Of a DNA stretch of 8,463 nucleotides, positions 1-6,192 are shown piece after piece (the first letter of the stretch is position 1; every line of letters begins with the position of its first letter). A program made the position numbers and the translations under genes. The notes under the pieces were generated by a model. It had not been told where the DNA came from. It worked only from the letters and a program-made list of their open reading frames with translations, and searched no databases. Source of the DNA: BRH-c32 sp041674625 (lineage in GTDB: Bacteria > Bacteroidota > Ignavibacteria > Ignavibacteriales > Melioribacteraceae); contig JBAYVI010000135.1 of NCBI GenBank assembly GCA_041674625.1, positions 1 to 8,463 of the forward strand, written 5' to 3'.

Positions 1-594
1 AACGAAAGTCAAACTAATTTGTTCGTATATTGGAAAATCTGGGAATGGGCTGCAAAATACCTAACAATAAATAATGATTTTAGCGAAAAAATTATCACTA
101 CAAATGTTGATGGATTTACAGGTGTCTATTCTGTAAACGATTTGTTACCATATCAAACAACTCCGGGAGGAGAGATAGGTGTAAATCTTTACAAAGGGAT
201 TCAGGATAATTGGGCAGCAAGGCAGGCGCACAATCTTGTGAGCATAAACTTAAATTGCAAGGATGCTATTCTTAATGCCAGTAATGATGAAGAGACAGAT
301 AAAATGGCAAAGATTCAATATTTTTTGAACCCACAGTCCAATAAGAGGATAGTTGTGTTTGGACATACACATCGTTCAGATATTATTCCTTCTTATAATC
401 TCAAAGGGGAAAAAGCAATTTATGCCAATTCTGGTACATGGATTGACCATAGTCCAATAGAGAAAGGACCAACACACACTTTTGTAGTAATAGAACCGCA
501 GAATAGTGAAGTTAATTCACTGACCTATGTGAGATTATATAATTTCTTAGGTGAAAGATTTACAGAGATGGCAAAAAACTCATTGCGACTTTAA
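1..594 (+). CDS. Calcineurin-like metallophosphoesterase, C-terminal part (5' end outside window)
   Basis: The frame is open from base 1, so this is the last 197 residues of a longer protein; the TTG at 19 is simply an internal Leu codon. The call rests on the GHTH motif (codons at 361-372) preceded by a hydrophobic strand (IVVFGHTH), and on the following NSGTWID segment (427-447). These are the usual final metal-binding His pair and the downstream strand of the calcineurin-like phosphoesterase fold. The N-terminal metal ligands (DxH, GD, GNHD) must lie upstream and cannot be checked. Such enzymes use a dinuclear metal centre to hydrolyse phosphomonoesters or diesters; the substrate here is unknown. 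The region before GHTH (about residues 1-115) is long and includes Trp-rich helices, as expected for an insertion ahead of the last motif. The gene ends 40 bases before a strong hairpin. Confidence 0.85.
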   Translation, partial: NESQTNLFVYWKIWEWAAKYLTINNDFSEKIITTNVDGFTGVYSVNDLLPYQTTPGGEIGVNLYKGIQDNWAARQAHNLVSINLNCKDAILNASNDEETDKMAKIQYFLNPQSNKRIVVFGHTHRSDIIPSYNLKGEKAIYANSGTWIDHSPIEKGPTHTFVVIEPQNSEVNSLTYVRLYNFLGERFTEMAKNSLRL

Positions 595-633
595 TACCTG
601 AGAATATAGTAAATCGAATTTTTAATAATTGGT

Positions 634-687
634 AAACGGTCGGATATTTCAAAATGAAGCATGCAAAAATGGAATGTCCGACCGTTT
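634..687 (+). terminator. Long imperfect hairpin, probable terminator after the phosphoesterase gene
   Basis: The left arm at 634-650 and the right arm at 671-687 pair over 17 positions. The outer 11 bases (634-644 with 677-687, core ACGGTCGGA) are perfect, and two mismatches lie nearer the loop. The loop is about 20 bases. The right arm ends in TTTT, and the left arm starts with AAA, so the structure could stop transcription from either side, though the T tract is short. It lies 40 bases after the phosphoesterase stop and 112 bases before the next gene. The GC-rich arm stands out against very AT-rich surroundings. Confidence 0.6.
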
Positions 688-798
688 TGCTATTTAATCC
701 GATTTTGCTTTTGATATCCAAAATAGCATTTCTAGAATATTATGCGCAATATTGCATAGAGAATTTTGTAATATTAGACATTAATTGGATAAATAAAG

Positions 799-1632
799 AT
801 GGACTTACCAGCTTTTAGAAAAACTGTAAGAGAAATAATATTACCATTAGGATTTACGGCAATTGGTTTAGGTTTTGCATTTTTGTTAAAAAAATTATTA
901 CATCTCGATCTTTCCAAACTAGAACTCTCGGTAATCGCTTTTATCGTAACGAGTATCTCCGTATTATGGCTCTTTCCAAGAGTTTTTAAAATCCCATTTG
1001 GGAAAGTCAGTATATCTAATTTTGTTAAAAAAGTTGGCTTAAAAAAACCAAAAAGAGTTTATCTGTTTGTATTATTAGGTGTTATTGCGGCTTTTTTTAC
1101 CTTATCGGGTATGCTTTTAGGTTCGATACTAACAGGGAAATATATATTTTCGTTTTCAACTATTACAGTAACTCAAGCTGTTTTTAGTTTAACTCCAGGG
1201 ATATGGGAAGAAGTACTTTGCCGTGGCGTAATAATGATAGTGGTCCTTCGCATAACAAAATCATACAAAAAAGCTTTAATCATTCAAATATTTCTTTTTG
1301 GCATAGTACATATCAAAGGAATAGATCTACTTTCTTTTGTTGATGCTTTCTCAGTTGTAATTATTGCAATTGCATTTACATACATTGCTCTTAAAACAAA
1401 GTCATTAATACCCGGTATTATCTTCCATTATTTACATGACACTTTACTTTTCGCAGTCCAATTACCAGACGATAATTATATTGGATTTTACGATAATGCA
1501 CTTTTTTATTCAGCATTATGGTTATCGGTAGCAATATCAATTGTAGTAGTAAAAAAACTTGTTGAAAAGTATAGTATTGTAAGTGATTATGATTTTTATA
1601 AAGAGGGTAGCGGAATAGAATATAAATTTTAA
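799..1632 (+). CDS. CPBP family intramembrane metalloprotease (CAAX protease-like)
   Basis: This 277-residue polytopic membrane protein carries the three CPBP (Abi/Rce1-like) motifs in order. EExxxR is at Glu137, Glu138 and Arg142 (WEEVLCRG), FxxxH at Phe167 and His171 (FGIVH), and HxxxD at His210 and Asp214 (HYLHD). The two Glu and two His residues form the presumed metal or catalytic site inside the membrane. Hydrophobic segments lie at about 13-30, 43-60, 87-111, 119-135, 144-151, 158-172, 183-198, 203-220 and 233-252. Length is typical for bacterial members. Bacterial CPBP proteins are linked to peptide maturation, bacteriocin self-immunity or prenyl-protein-like processing; nothing nearby identifies a substrate, so only the family call is firm. 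The ATG at 799 is preceded by an A-rich leader without a clear Shine-Dalgarno sequence. The gene stands alone between a hairpin and a pseudogene. Confidence 0.9.
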   Translation: MDLPAFRKTVREIILPLGFTAIGLGFAFLLKKLLHLDLSKLELSVIAFIVTSISVLWLFPRVFKIPFGKVSISNFVKKVGLKKPKRVYLFVLLGVIAAFFTLSGMLLGSILTGKYIFSFSTITVTQAVFSLTPGIWEEVLCRGVIMIVVLRITKSYKKALIIQIFLFGIVHIKGIDLLSFVDAFSVVIIAIAFTYIALKTKSLIPGIIFHYLHDTLLFAVQLPDDNYIGFYDNALFYSALWLSVAISIVVVKKLVEKYSIVSDYDFYKEGSGIEYKF

Positions 1633-1648
1633 TCAACCGATTAGCGGT

Positions 1649-1689
1649 GCGGAAGGAAATTGCTTTAACTATGCAACGTTCTATTCCGC
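1649..1689. repeat. Imperfect inverted repeat after the CPBP gene
   Basis: GCGGAA at 1649-1654 pairs with TTCCGC at 1684-1689, and an inner TTGC (1660-1663) pairs with GCAA (1673-1676) around a 9-base loop. It lies 16 bases after the CPBP stop. No T tract follows on either strand, so it is not a convincing intrinsic terminator. It could be a transcript-end processing hairpin or part of a recombination scar next to the broken gene at 1722-2064. Confidence 0.3.
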
Positions 1690-1721
1690 CAAAAATTATG
1701 TACAATAAACAAATAGAGAAC

Positions 1722-2064
1722 ATGAAAACAAACTTCAATTTAATATTAATTGTAACAATTGTTTTGTCATTGCTGACTGGTCATTGTTTTGCTCAAAAAT
1801 CTTCTGGCAGAGTTATGGAAAGCTAAAAACGAATTCAAATATCACGTACTTTCACAATATCCTGAGTATCAATTTATTGCAGAATTTGAAAATGAAAGGA
1901 ACAACAACATTGTTAAAAACATACGGAGAGTGGTTGAAGAAAACCCAGACAAAAATGTGTTGATTGCAATTGGGATAGACCATAAGTATTACATTGAAGA
2001 AGAGCTTCAAAAACTTGGGATAAAAATTTATCAAGTTGAAAACATTGAACAGTTTGAAAAATAA
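1722..2064 (+). pseudogene. Broken secreted TraB/GumN-like protein: signal peptide joined out of frame to a C-terminal fragment
   Basis: The ATG at 1722 opens a 34-codon frame (1722-1826) that is a clear signal peptide: a KTN start, a hydrophobic core of about 15 residues, and cleavage near CFA/Q. It then reads only ten residues to a stop. From about 1795 a different frame (+1 relative) encodes about 88 residues to the TAA at 2064. That part has an ERNNNIVKNI segment, then NVLIAIGIDHKYY and a final EELQKLGI segment. The pattern RN...NI...vGxxH...L matches the C-terminal end of TraB/GumN-like or DUF5694-like proteins, where the His is conserved. Such proteins normally have about 250-300 residues, so roughly two thirds is missing. 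The simplest reading is an internal deletion of a secreted protein gene that left the two ends out of frame. The frame break is seen directly; the family name is recalled from pattern only. Confidence 0.6.
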
Positions 2065-2163
2065 CGGCGTATGACACGGTTAAGATAACAGAAGAAAAAA
2101 ATTAATACAGACTAATAAATAGGCAGCATCAAAATACTTAAAAACTAAACAATAGGAATTACA

Positions 2164-2874
2164 ATGAAAAAGCTATTTTTTATGATAATAATTTCGGTTT
2201 TCACTTTATCGCTATTTGCTCAGGATAAGAGTCATGAAGTTGTTTCGGAAGTAAAAGAACTTACAGATTTTCATGAAGTGATTTACCAAATATGGCATAC
2301 AGGCTGGGCAGATAAAGATATTAAATTATTAAGCTCGATTGCACCAGAACTAGAAAAGAATGGTGAAAGTGTTGTCAATGCGAAATTACCCGGAATATTA
2401 CGAGATAAAAAAGCAAAATGGGACGAAAATGTAAAGAATCTAATCGGGTGCATTAATGAATATAAAGCAGCTGTAACAAAAAAAGATTCAGCAGGTTTAT
2501 TAAATGCTGCCGAAAAGCTACATACTCAATACGAAATACTAGTTAGAATTGTAAAACCAAAATTGAAAGAAATTGACGCATTTCATCAAGTGTTATATAC
2601 ACTTTACCATTATTATTCTCCTGAAAATCAATATGAAAAAATCAAAGAAGCAGTTGGGCAGTTAAAAGAGAGAGTTGTTGATATTTCAAAAGCTCAATTA
2701 TCTGCAAAACAAAAAGTGAAAGAAGAATCATTTAAAAAATTAGCAGCTGAATTAAGTGTTGCCGTTGACAAATTAGAGATTGTTGTAAATGAAGGTAATA
2801 ATAAAAAGAGTATTCAGGATGCAGTAGAGAATATGCATTCAAAATATGAAGAATTAGAAAAAGTATTTGATTAA
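2164..2874 (+). CDS. Secreted helical protein with two tandem His-containing domains, function unknown
   Basis: This is a 236-residue protein with a signal peptide (residues 1-19, cleavage after LFA/Q). The mature part is almost entirely predicted helix and is an internal duplication with a period of about 104 residues. FHEVIYQIWH (36-45) repeats as FHQVLYTLYH (140-149), and LHTQYE (119-124) repeats as MHSKYE (224-229). Three His per copy are thus kept: 37/141, 45/149 and 120/225, together with Tyr41/145, Tyr123/228 and Glu124/229. Each copy looks like one four-helix bundle. Conserved His on the first and last helix suggest a metal or cofactor site, as in cytochrome b562-like bundles, but no CxxCH is present, so it is not a c-type cytochrome. 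I do not recognise the family by name. TAGGAAT just upstream could serve as the ribosome binding site. The beta-lactamase gene starts 36 bases after its stop. Confidence 0.85.
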   Translation: MKKLFFMIIISVFTLSLFAQDKSHEVVSEVKELTDFHEVIYQIWHTGWADKDIKLLSSIAPELEKNGESVVNAKLPGILRDKKAKWDENVKNLIGCINEYKAAVTKKDSAGLLNAAEKLHTQYEILVRIVKPKLKEIDAFHQVLYTLYHYYSPENQYEKIKEAVGQLKERVVDISKAQLSAKQKVKEESFKKLAAELSVAVDKLEIVVNEGNNKKSIQDAVENMHSKYEELEKVFD

Positions 2875-2910
2875 ATAATGGGATTTTTTTCGAACGAAGA
2901 AAAATTATAA

Positions 2911-3810
2911 ATGAAAAGACAGATTAAATTAACCGCATTGATTCTTATATGTGCTACTTCTCTTATTTTTGCACAAGAATCTATCTCTTTACGAGAAAGA
3001 ATAACACAAATTGTGGAAGGTAAAAATGCTATTGTGGGAATTGCTTTGGAAGGGTTTGATGGAAAAGATACGTTATCAATAAATGGCTCAAAGAGATTTC
3101 CAATGCAGAGCGTATTTAAATTTCATATTGCATTGGCAGTCTTAAATGAGGTTGATAAAGGAGAATTAAATCTAAACCAAAACATTACAATCAGCAAAGA
3201 AGATTTGATCCCTGATTTATATAGCCCCATCCGCGATAATTACCCCCATGGTACAACTATGAAATTATCTGAAATTCTAACATATACTGTGGCAGAAAGT
3301 GATAATGTCGGTTGTGATATATTATTAAAACTTATTGGAGGTCCGCAAGTTGTCGAAAAATATTTACACAGCAAAAATATTGATGATGTTGCTATAATAT
3401 ATAATGAAAAAGATCAACAAAGTAACTGGGAAAATCAATTTCAAAATTGGACAACTCCACAAGCCGCTAATCAGACACTGATAAAGTTTTACGAGAACAA
3501 AAGCAATTTACTTTCCAAAAGTAGTTATGATTTTTTATGGAAGACGATGGAAGGTAGTAAAACGGGCAAAAAAAGTATTAGAGGGGAATTACCAAAAAAC
3601 AGTGTGGTTGCTCATAAAACCGGTCATTCAGGTAAAAATAAAAATGGCATTACCGCAGCAGTTAATGATATCGGAATAGTTTTCCTTCCAAATGGAAAGT
3701 ACTTTTATTTAACTGTTTTTGTAAGTAACTCAAAGGAAGATGAAGAAATAAATCAGAAAATTATTGCAGAAGTATCAAGAGCAAGTTGGGATTATTTTAT
3801 TAAAGAATAA
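2911..3810 (+). CDS. bla: Class A beta-lactamase, subclass A2-like (PER/VEB/CfxA group)
   Basis: This 299-residue protein has a signal peptide (1-21, cleavage after IFA/Q) and acts in the periplasm, hydrolysing the beta-lactam ring through a serine acyl-enzyme. The class A signatures are present: SVFK with Ser67 and Lys70, SDN at 130-132, and KTG at 236-238. Ser67 is Ambler Ser70, and KTG is Ambler 234-236. Glu166 heads an omega loop that ends in QFQNW (176-180), which aligns without gaps to the E...QYQNW loop of PER and VEB enzymes. That alignment and AHKTG point to subclass A2. Two positions are odd. The residue four after Glu166 is Gln170, where PER/VEB have His and TEM has Asn, and the residue after KTG is His239, usually Thr or Ser. 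The substrate range cannot be told from sequence. It sits in a probable operon, 20 bases before arsM. Confidence 0.93.
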   Translation: MKRQIKLTALILICATSLIFAQESISLRERITQIVEGKNAIVGIALEGFDGKDTLSINGSKRFPMQSVFKFHIALAVLNEVDKGELNLNQNITISKEDLIPDLYSPIRDNYPHGTTMKLSEILTYTVAESDNVGCDILLKLIGGPQVVEKYLHSKNIDDVAIIYNEKDQQSNWENQFQNWTTPQAANQTLIKFYENKSNLLSKSSYDFLWKTMEGSKTGKKSIRGELPKNSVVAHKTGHSGKNKNGITAAVNDIGIVFLPNGKYFYLTVFVSNSKEDEEINQKIIAEVSRASWDYFIKE

Positions 3811-3830
3811 GAAAGGAAAAAGAAGGTAAA

Positions 3831-4733
3831 ATGGATAAAGATAAAATTAAATTAGAAATTAAAAAATCCTACGGTGAAATTGCAAAAGGTAATATTCAGG
3901 TAGGCTGCTGTTCAACGGAAAATGGGTGTTGCTCAACAGACGAATTTAGCACTTGTATGGCGGAAGATTATTCGGAAATAGCAGGCTATCAAAAAGATGC
4001 CGACTTATCATTGGGCTGTGGACTTCCGACTGAAATTGCAAATATTCAAGAAGGCGATACAGTTATTGATCTTGGTTCAGGCGCAGGGAATGATGCTTTT
4101 ATTGCTCGGAGCATTGTAGGTGAATCAGGCAAAGTAATTGGAATAGATATGACACAAGAAATGGTAAATCGAGCATTGCAAAACAACCAGAAATTGGGTT
4201 ATAAAAATGTAGAATTCGTATTAAGTGAAATTGAAAATATGATGTCTATTCAAAGTAATATTGCTGACGTTATAATCAGCAATTGTGTTATGAATCTTGT
4301 GATTGATAAAGAAAAAGCGTTCTCGGAAATTTTTAGAGTTTTGAAATTGGGCGGACATTTTAGTATTTCTGATATAGTATATGCCGGCTCAATACCGGTT
4401 GGCGTACTAAATGCATCTGAAATGCACGTAGGTTGTGTATCGGGAGCAAGTGAGAAGGATGAATATTTAAGAATTATCGAAAAAGTAGGTTTCAGAAATA
4501 TTCAAATCAAAAAAGAAAGAAAGATTGAATTGTCGGACGAATTACTTCTAAAATATTTGAACGAAAAAGAATTGAGTGACTACAAAAATTCAGGTTCAGG
4601 AATATTTAGTGTAACAATTTATGCAGATAAATTAGAAGAAGGGAATTGTTCTGATTCTTCAGGCGGCTGTTGCTGCAATGGTGCTACTAATAATAGAAAA
4701 GAAGAGACTAAAAAATCGAATTGTTGTGGTTAA
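3831..4733 (+). CDS. arsM: Arsenite S-adenosylmethionine methyltransferase ArsM
   Basis: This 300-residue cytoplasmic enzyme transfers methyl groups from SAM to As(III), giving methylated and eventually volatile arsenicals. The SAM-binding motif I is VIDLGSGAGND (78-88), with the acidic strand end IGID at 103-106. The three family cysteines that bind As(III) are visible: Cys63 in SLGCGLP, Cys152 in SNCVMNL and Cys202 in HVGCVSGA. Extra cysteines cluster at the N terminus (Cys26, 27, 33, 34, 42) and at the C terminus (Cys273, 280-282, 298, 299). Cys pairs near the termini are common in ArsM and may bind or deliver arsenic. AGAAGG at 3821-3826 is a good ribosome binding site for the ATG. No arsR, arsB/acr3 or arsC is in the window, so it is separated from a standard ars operon here. 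The neighbours are bla (20 bases before) and a membrane protease (27 bases after). Confidence 0.95.
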   Translation: MDKDKIKLEIKKSYGEIAKGNIQVGCCSTENGCCSTDEFSTCMAEDYSEIAGYQKDADLSLGCGLPTEIANIQEGDTVIDLGSGAGNDAFIARSIVGESGKVIGIDMTQEMVNRALQNNQKLGYKNVEFVLSEIENMMSIQSNIADVIISNCVMNLVIDKEKAFSEIFRVLKLGGHFSISDIVYAGSIPVGVLNASEMHVGCVSGASEKDEYLRIIEKVGFRNIQIKKERKIELSDELLLKYLNEKELSDYKNSGSGIFSVTIYADKLEEGNCSDSSGGCCCNGATNNRKEETKKSNCCG

Positions 4734-4752
4734 AATTGGTTAGTATAAATAC

Positions 4753-4757
4753 AGAGG
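4753..4757 (+). promoter_or_regulatory. Ribosome binding site supporting a TTG start
   Basis: AGAGG lies just before two in-frame TTG codons (4761 and 4767). The frame is closed upstream by a TAA at 4746, and the first in-frame ATG falls well inside the conserved domain. One of the TTG codons must therefore be the start. The spacing of nine bases to 4767 is more usual than three bases to 4761. Confidence 0.5.
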
Positions 4758-4760
4758 CAA

Positions 4761-5333
4761 TTGAAATTGAATTCAGCATTTATTACTAAAATTAAGAATG
4801 ATTTAAGGGAAAGTCAGATTAATTGGAAAGTTATTGTTTCTATAATCCCGATTGCCTTTTTAACATTTTTATTTCATGAATTGGGACATTGGACTTTTGG
4901 AGAATTATTAGGAAATGAAATGACGTTAAGTCTGAATAATTCTACAACAAAAAACGGTTATTTCCTTAATGACTCAGATGCATTATGGTCTGCAGTAGGA
5001 GGTCCTTTATTTACAATAATTCAAGCCCTAATATTCCTATTTGTTACTTGGAAAACCAAATCAAACATTGCATATTCGATTGCATTCTTTGCAGTATTTT
5101 CACGTTTTTTCTCAATTGTTTTTGGTGGAATCAATCTTCAAGATGAAGCAAGGATTGCATCACTTTTAGGAATAAATAAATACTTAATTGCCGCAATTGT
5201 GTTATCGATACTTTCATTAATTTTGTGGAAATGTAACAGGATTATGAAAATAAATTTGAAGGCATTAGGATATTATATAGTTATTGGAGTTTTTGCAATT
5301 TTAATTGTAATAGGATTTAATGAATTAATTTGA
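4761..5333 (+). CDS. Small M50-like integral membrane zinc metalloprotease
   Basis: This is a 190-residue membrane protein, two residues shorter if translation starts at the second TTG (4767). HELGH at 39-43 sits at the end of the first hydrophobic segment (about 24-43), as in M50 (site-2 protease-like) enzymes, where the two His bind zinc and Glu is catalytic. GGPLF at 80-84 starts the next segment. A third-ligand candidate lies in NLQDEAR (125-131), in place of the LDG motif of classical S2P; Asp128 or Glu129 could serve. Other hydrophobic segments are at about 84-97, 103-121, 140-157 and 169-187. It is shorter than RseP and has no PDZ domain. Its job is unknown: it could cleave a membrane regulator or process a partner. 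It follows arsM by 27 bases and is probably the last gene of the operon. I saw no good terminator after it. Confidence 0.82.
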   Translation: MKLNSAFITKIKNDLRESQINWKVIVSIIPIAFLTFLFHELGHWTFGELLGNEMTLSLNNSTTKNGYFLNDSDALWSAVGGPLFTIIQALIFLFVTWKTKSNIAYSIAFFAVFSRFFSIVFGGINLQDEARIASLLGINKYLIAAIVLSILSLILWKCNRIMKINLKALGYYIVIGVFAILIVIGFNELI

Positions 5334-5716
5334 GAGAAATTCATTTTCTGATTTTGGACGAGCACCGTTAATGCAGTTTTCAAAAGCATAAAATTAACTA
5401 GAATTAAATTCATAACTGCTCAATACAAATCAGATGTTAATTAAAAATTAATAAAATTAACAACTTATTACCGGACTTATCAATTATATTAGTTTCTAAT
5501 AGAATTAATTATCTTTGACTATGGATATTCTTAGTCTAACTTAAGCGCATAAACTTGACTATACCACCTCTGCAAAAAGAAAAATTAATATCGAAAAAGT
5601 CTGAGCATTGCAATACACGTATGCCCAAAAAATCAAATATTTTGTGCATAGCTAAATCCCTTTGCGCAATAATCGAAGGAAATAATGCATAGATCAATTT
5701 TTATTTACATACGTGA
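5334..5716. other. Gene-free AT-rich stretch
   Basis: No intact gene or RNA gene could be recognised on either strand. The longest plus-strand open stretch I worked out runs from 5540 to 5692 (about 50 codons, ATG at 5621 giving 23 residues). It has no family resemblance that I can name. A TATCTTTG sequence at 5510-5517 matches the Bacteroidota -7 promoter element, but there is no -33 partner and no gene follows. The stretch lies before two decayed gene fragments and probably also derives from lost genes. Confidence 0.5.
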
Positions 5717-5914
5717 CTCATTTATATCGTTTTTAGAGAATATAAATGGCTCAAAATATTTCCAATTACGCTTAGTAAAGGGAAAAAGTTATTTGGCGAA
5801 GGAACGATACCGGCGGCATTTACATTAATAGAAAATGCAGTTACAGCAATGGGAATAATCTTTGCAAATTATAAACGAGCCGAGGAAATCATAACCGTTA
5901 TAGTTGGAGAATAA
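5717..5914 (+). pseudogene. C-terminal remnant of a RibD_C (dihydrofolate reductase-like) protein
   Basis: Frame 2 is open from 5717 (after a TGA at 5714) to the TAA at 5912-5914. It encodes about 65 residues that follow the end of RibD_C/dihydrofolate reductase family proteins. REYKWL corresponds to the usual DEYRLW, then comes FPITLSKGKKLFGEGTIP for the normal FPVVLGKGKRLFGEG..P, then TLIENAVTAMGIIFANYKRA for the usual L.LVE...T.tGV....Y..A end. There is no start codon or ribosome binding site, and the N-terminal half (about 110 residues or more) is absent upstream, where the frame is closed. The alignment near residue 10 seems to need a small indel. This is a decayed fragment, not a short gene. 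The resemblance is from recalled family patterns and is fairly strong across the KGKKLFGEG stretch. Confidence 0.68.
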
Positions 5915-5971
5915 TTGGTGAGAAGTTAGTGTTCATGGCGATTAGTTGGCGTTTATTAAGAATCTCACCAA
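5915..5971. repeat. Perfect 9-base inverted repeat between two gene remnants
   Basis: TTGGTGAGA (5915-5923) pairs exactly with TCTCACCAA (5963-5971) across a 39-base spacer, and an A-rich tract follows. It begins directly after the stop of the RibD_C remnant. The spacer contains a tandem-like GGCGATTAGTTGGCG. No T tract follows the right arm, so a terminator is unlikely on the plus strand. It could be the ends of a small non-autonomous repeat element or chance in AT-rich DNA. Confidence 0.4.
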
Positions 5972-6058
5972 AAAACAAAAAAATATATTCCGTGAGGCAA
6001 CGAGTGCAAATTTTGCGATAGTTCAGAACGAAAGCAAAGGAGGATTTAAAATATTATA

Positions 6059-6175
6059 ATGCGTTTCCCAAATAATTTCATTTTTCACTTAATTAAGAAG
6101 GACTGGAAGTTTTTGAAGTCGCAAATTGCGACATCAAATTCAGTAATAGATTTATTGTTTAAAATACAATTTTGA
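6059..6175 (+). pseudogene. ORF6N-domain fragment (phage-related DNA-binding protein remnant)
   Basis: An ATG at 6059 opens 38 codons to the TGA at 6173-6175. The first 27 residues (MRFPNNFIFHLIKKDWKFLK, then SQIATSN) match the middle of ORF6N domains, which typically read RFPEDFMFQLTKEEW..L+SQFATSN before GGRR..PY.FTEQG. After SN the match stops and the frame ends soon, so the GGRR...EQG half is gone. The expected N-terminal half (GxxVxLDxDLAxLYxV) is not readable upstream in frame, because a TAA lies at 6047. ORF6N proteins (KilA-N/Bro-N-type association) are common in Bacteroidota genomes and prophages. This is therefore a truncated remnant, though a short translated product cannot be excluded. 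The next gene starts 17 bases later. Confidence 0.62.
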
Positions 6176-6182
6176 TACAAGT

Positions 6183-6188
6183 GGGGAG
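6183..6188 (+). promoter_or_regulatory. Ribosome binding site that sets the restriction gene start at 6193
   Basis: GGGGAG lies four bases before the ATG at 6193. A longer frame could begin with TTG at 6172, but the purine-rich site is positioned for the ATG, and the family homology starts right at MNPKQYEELV. Confidence 0.6.
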
Positions 6189-6192
6189 ATTT

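Noticed and set aside
1418..1738. Minus-strand open frame of 106 codons over the CPBP gene end
   Set aside because: It overlaps the clear CPBP reading frame antisense, shows no domain pattern, and is explained by low GC content.
1640..2100. Integron attC-like sites around the broken gene (hairpin at 1649-1689, TAACGGC after 2064)
   Set aside because: The paired core sites of attC could not be found at either place, and no integrase is in the window.
5510..5517. TATCTTTG as a Bacteroidota -7 promoter element
   Set aside because: There is no TTG-type -33 element at the right spacing and no gene downstream; it is likely chance in AT-rich DNA.
5540..5692. Plus-strand open stretch of about 50 codons with an ATG at 5621
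   Set aside because: It has no ribosome binding site or recognisable family, and its length is expected by chance.
6172..6192. TTG at 6172 as an upstream start of the Mrr-like gene
   Set aside because: GGGGAG at 6183-6188 serves the ATG at 6193, and the family similarity begins there.
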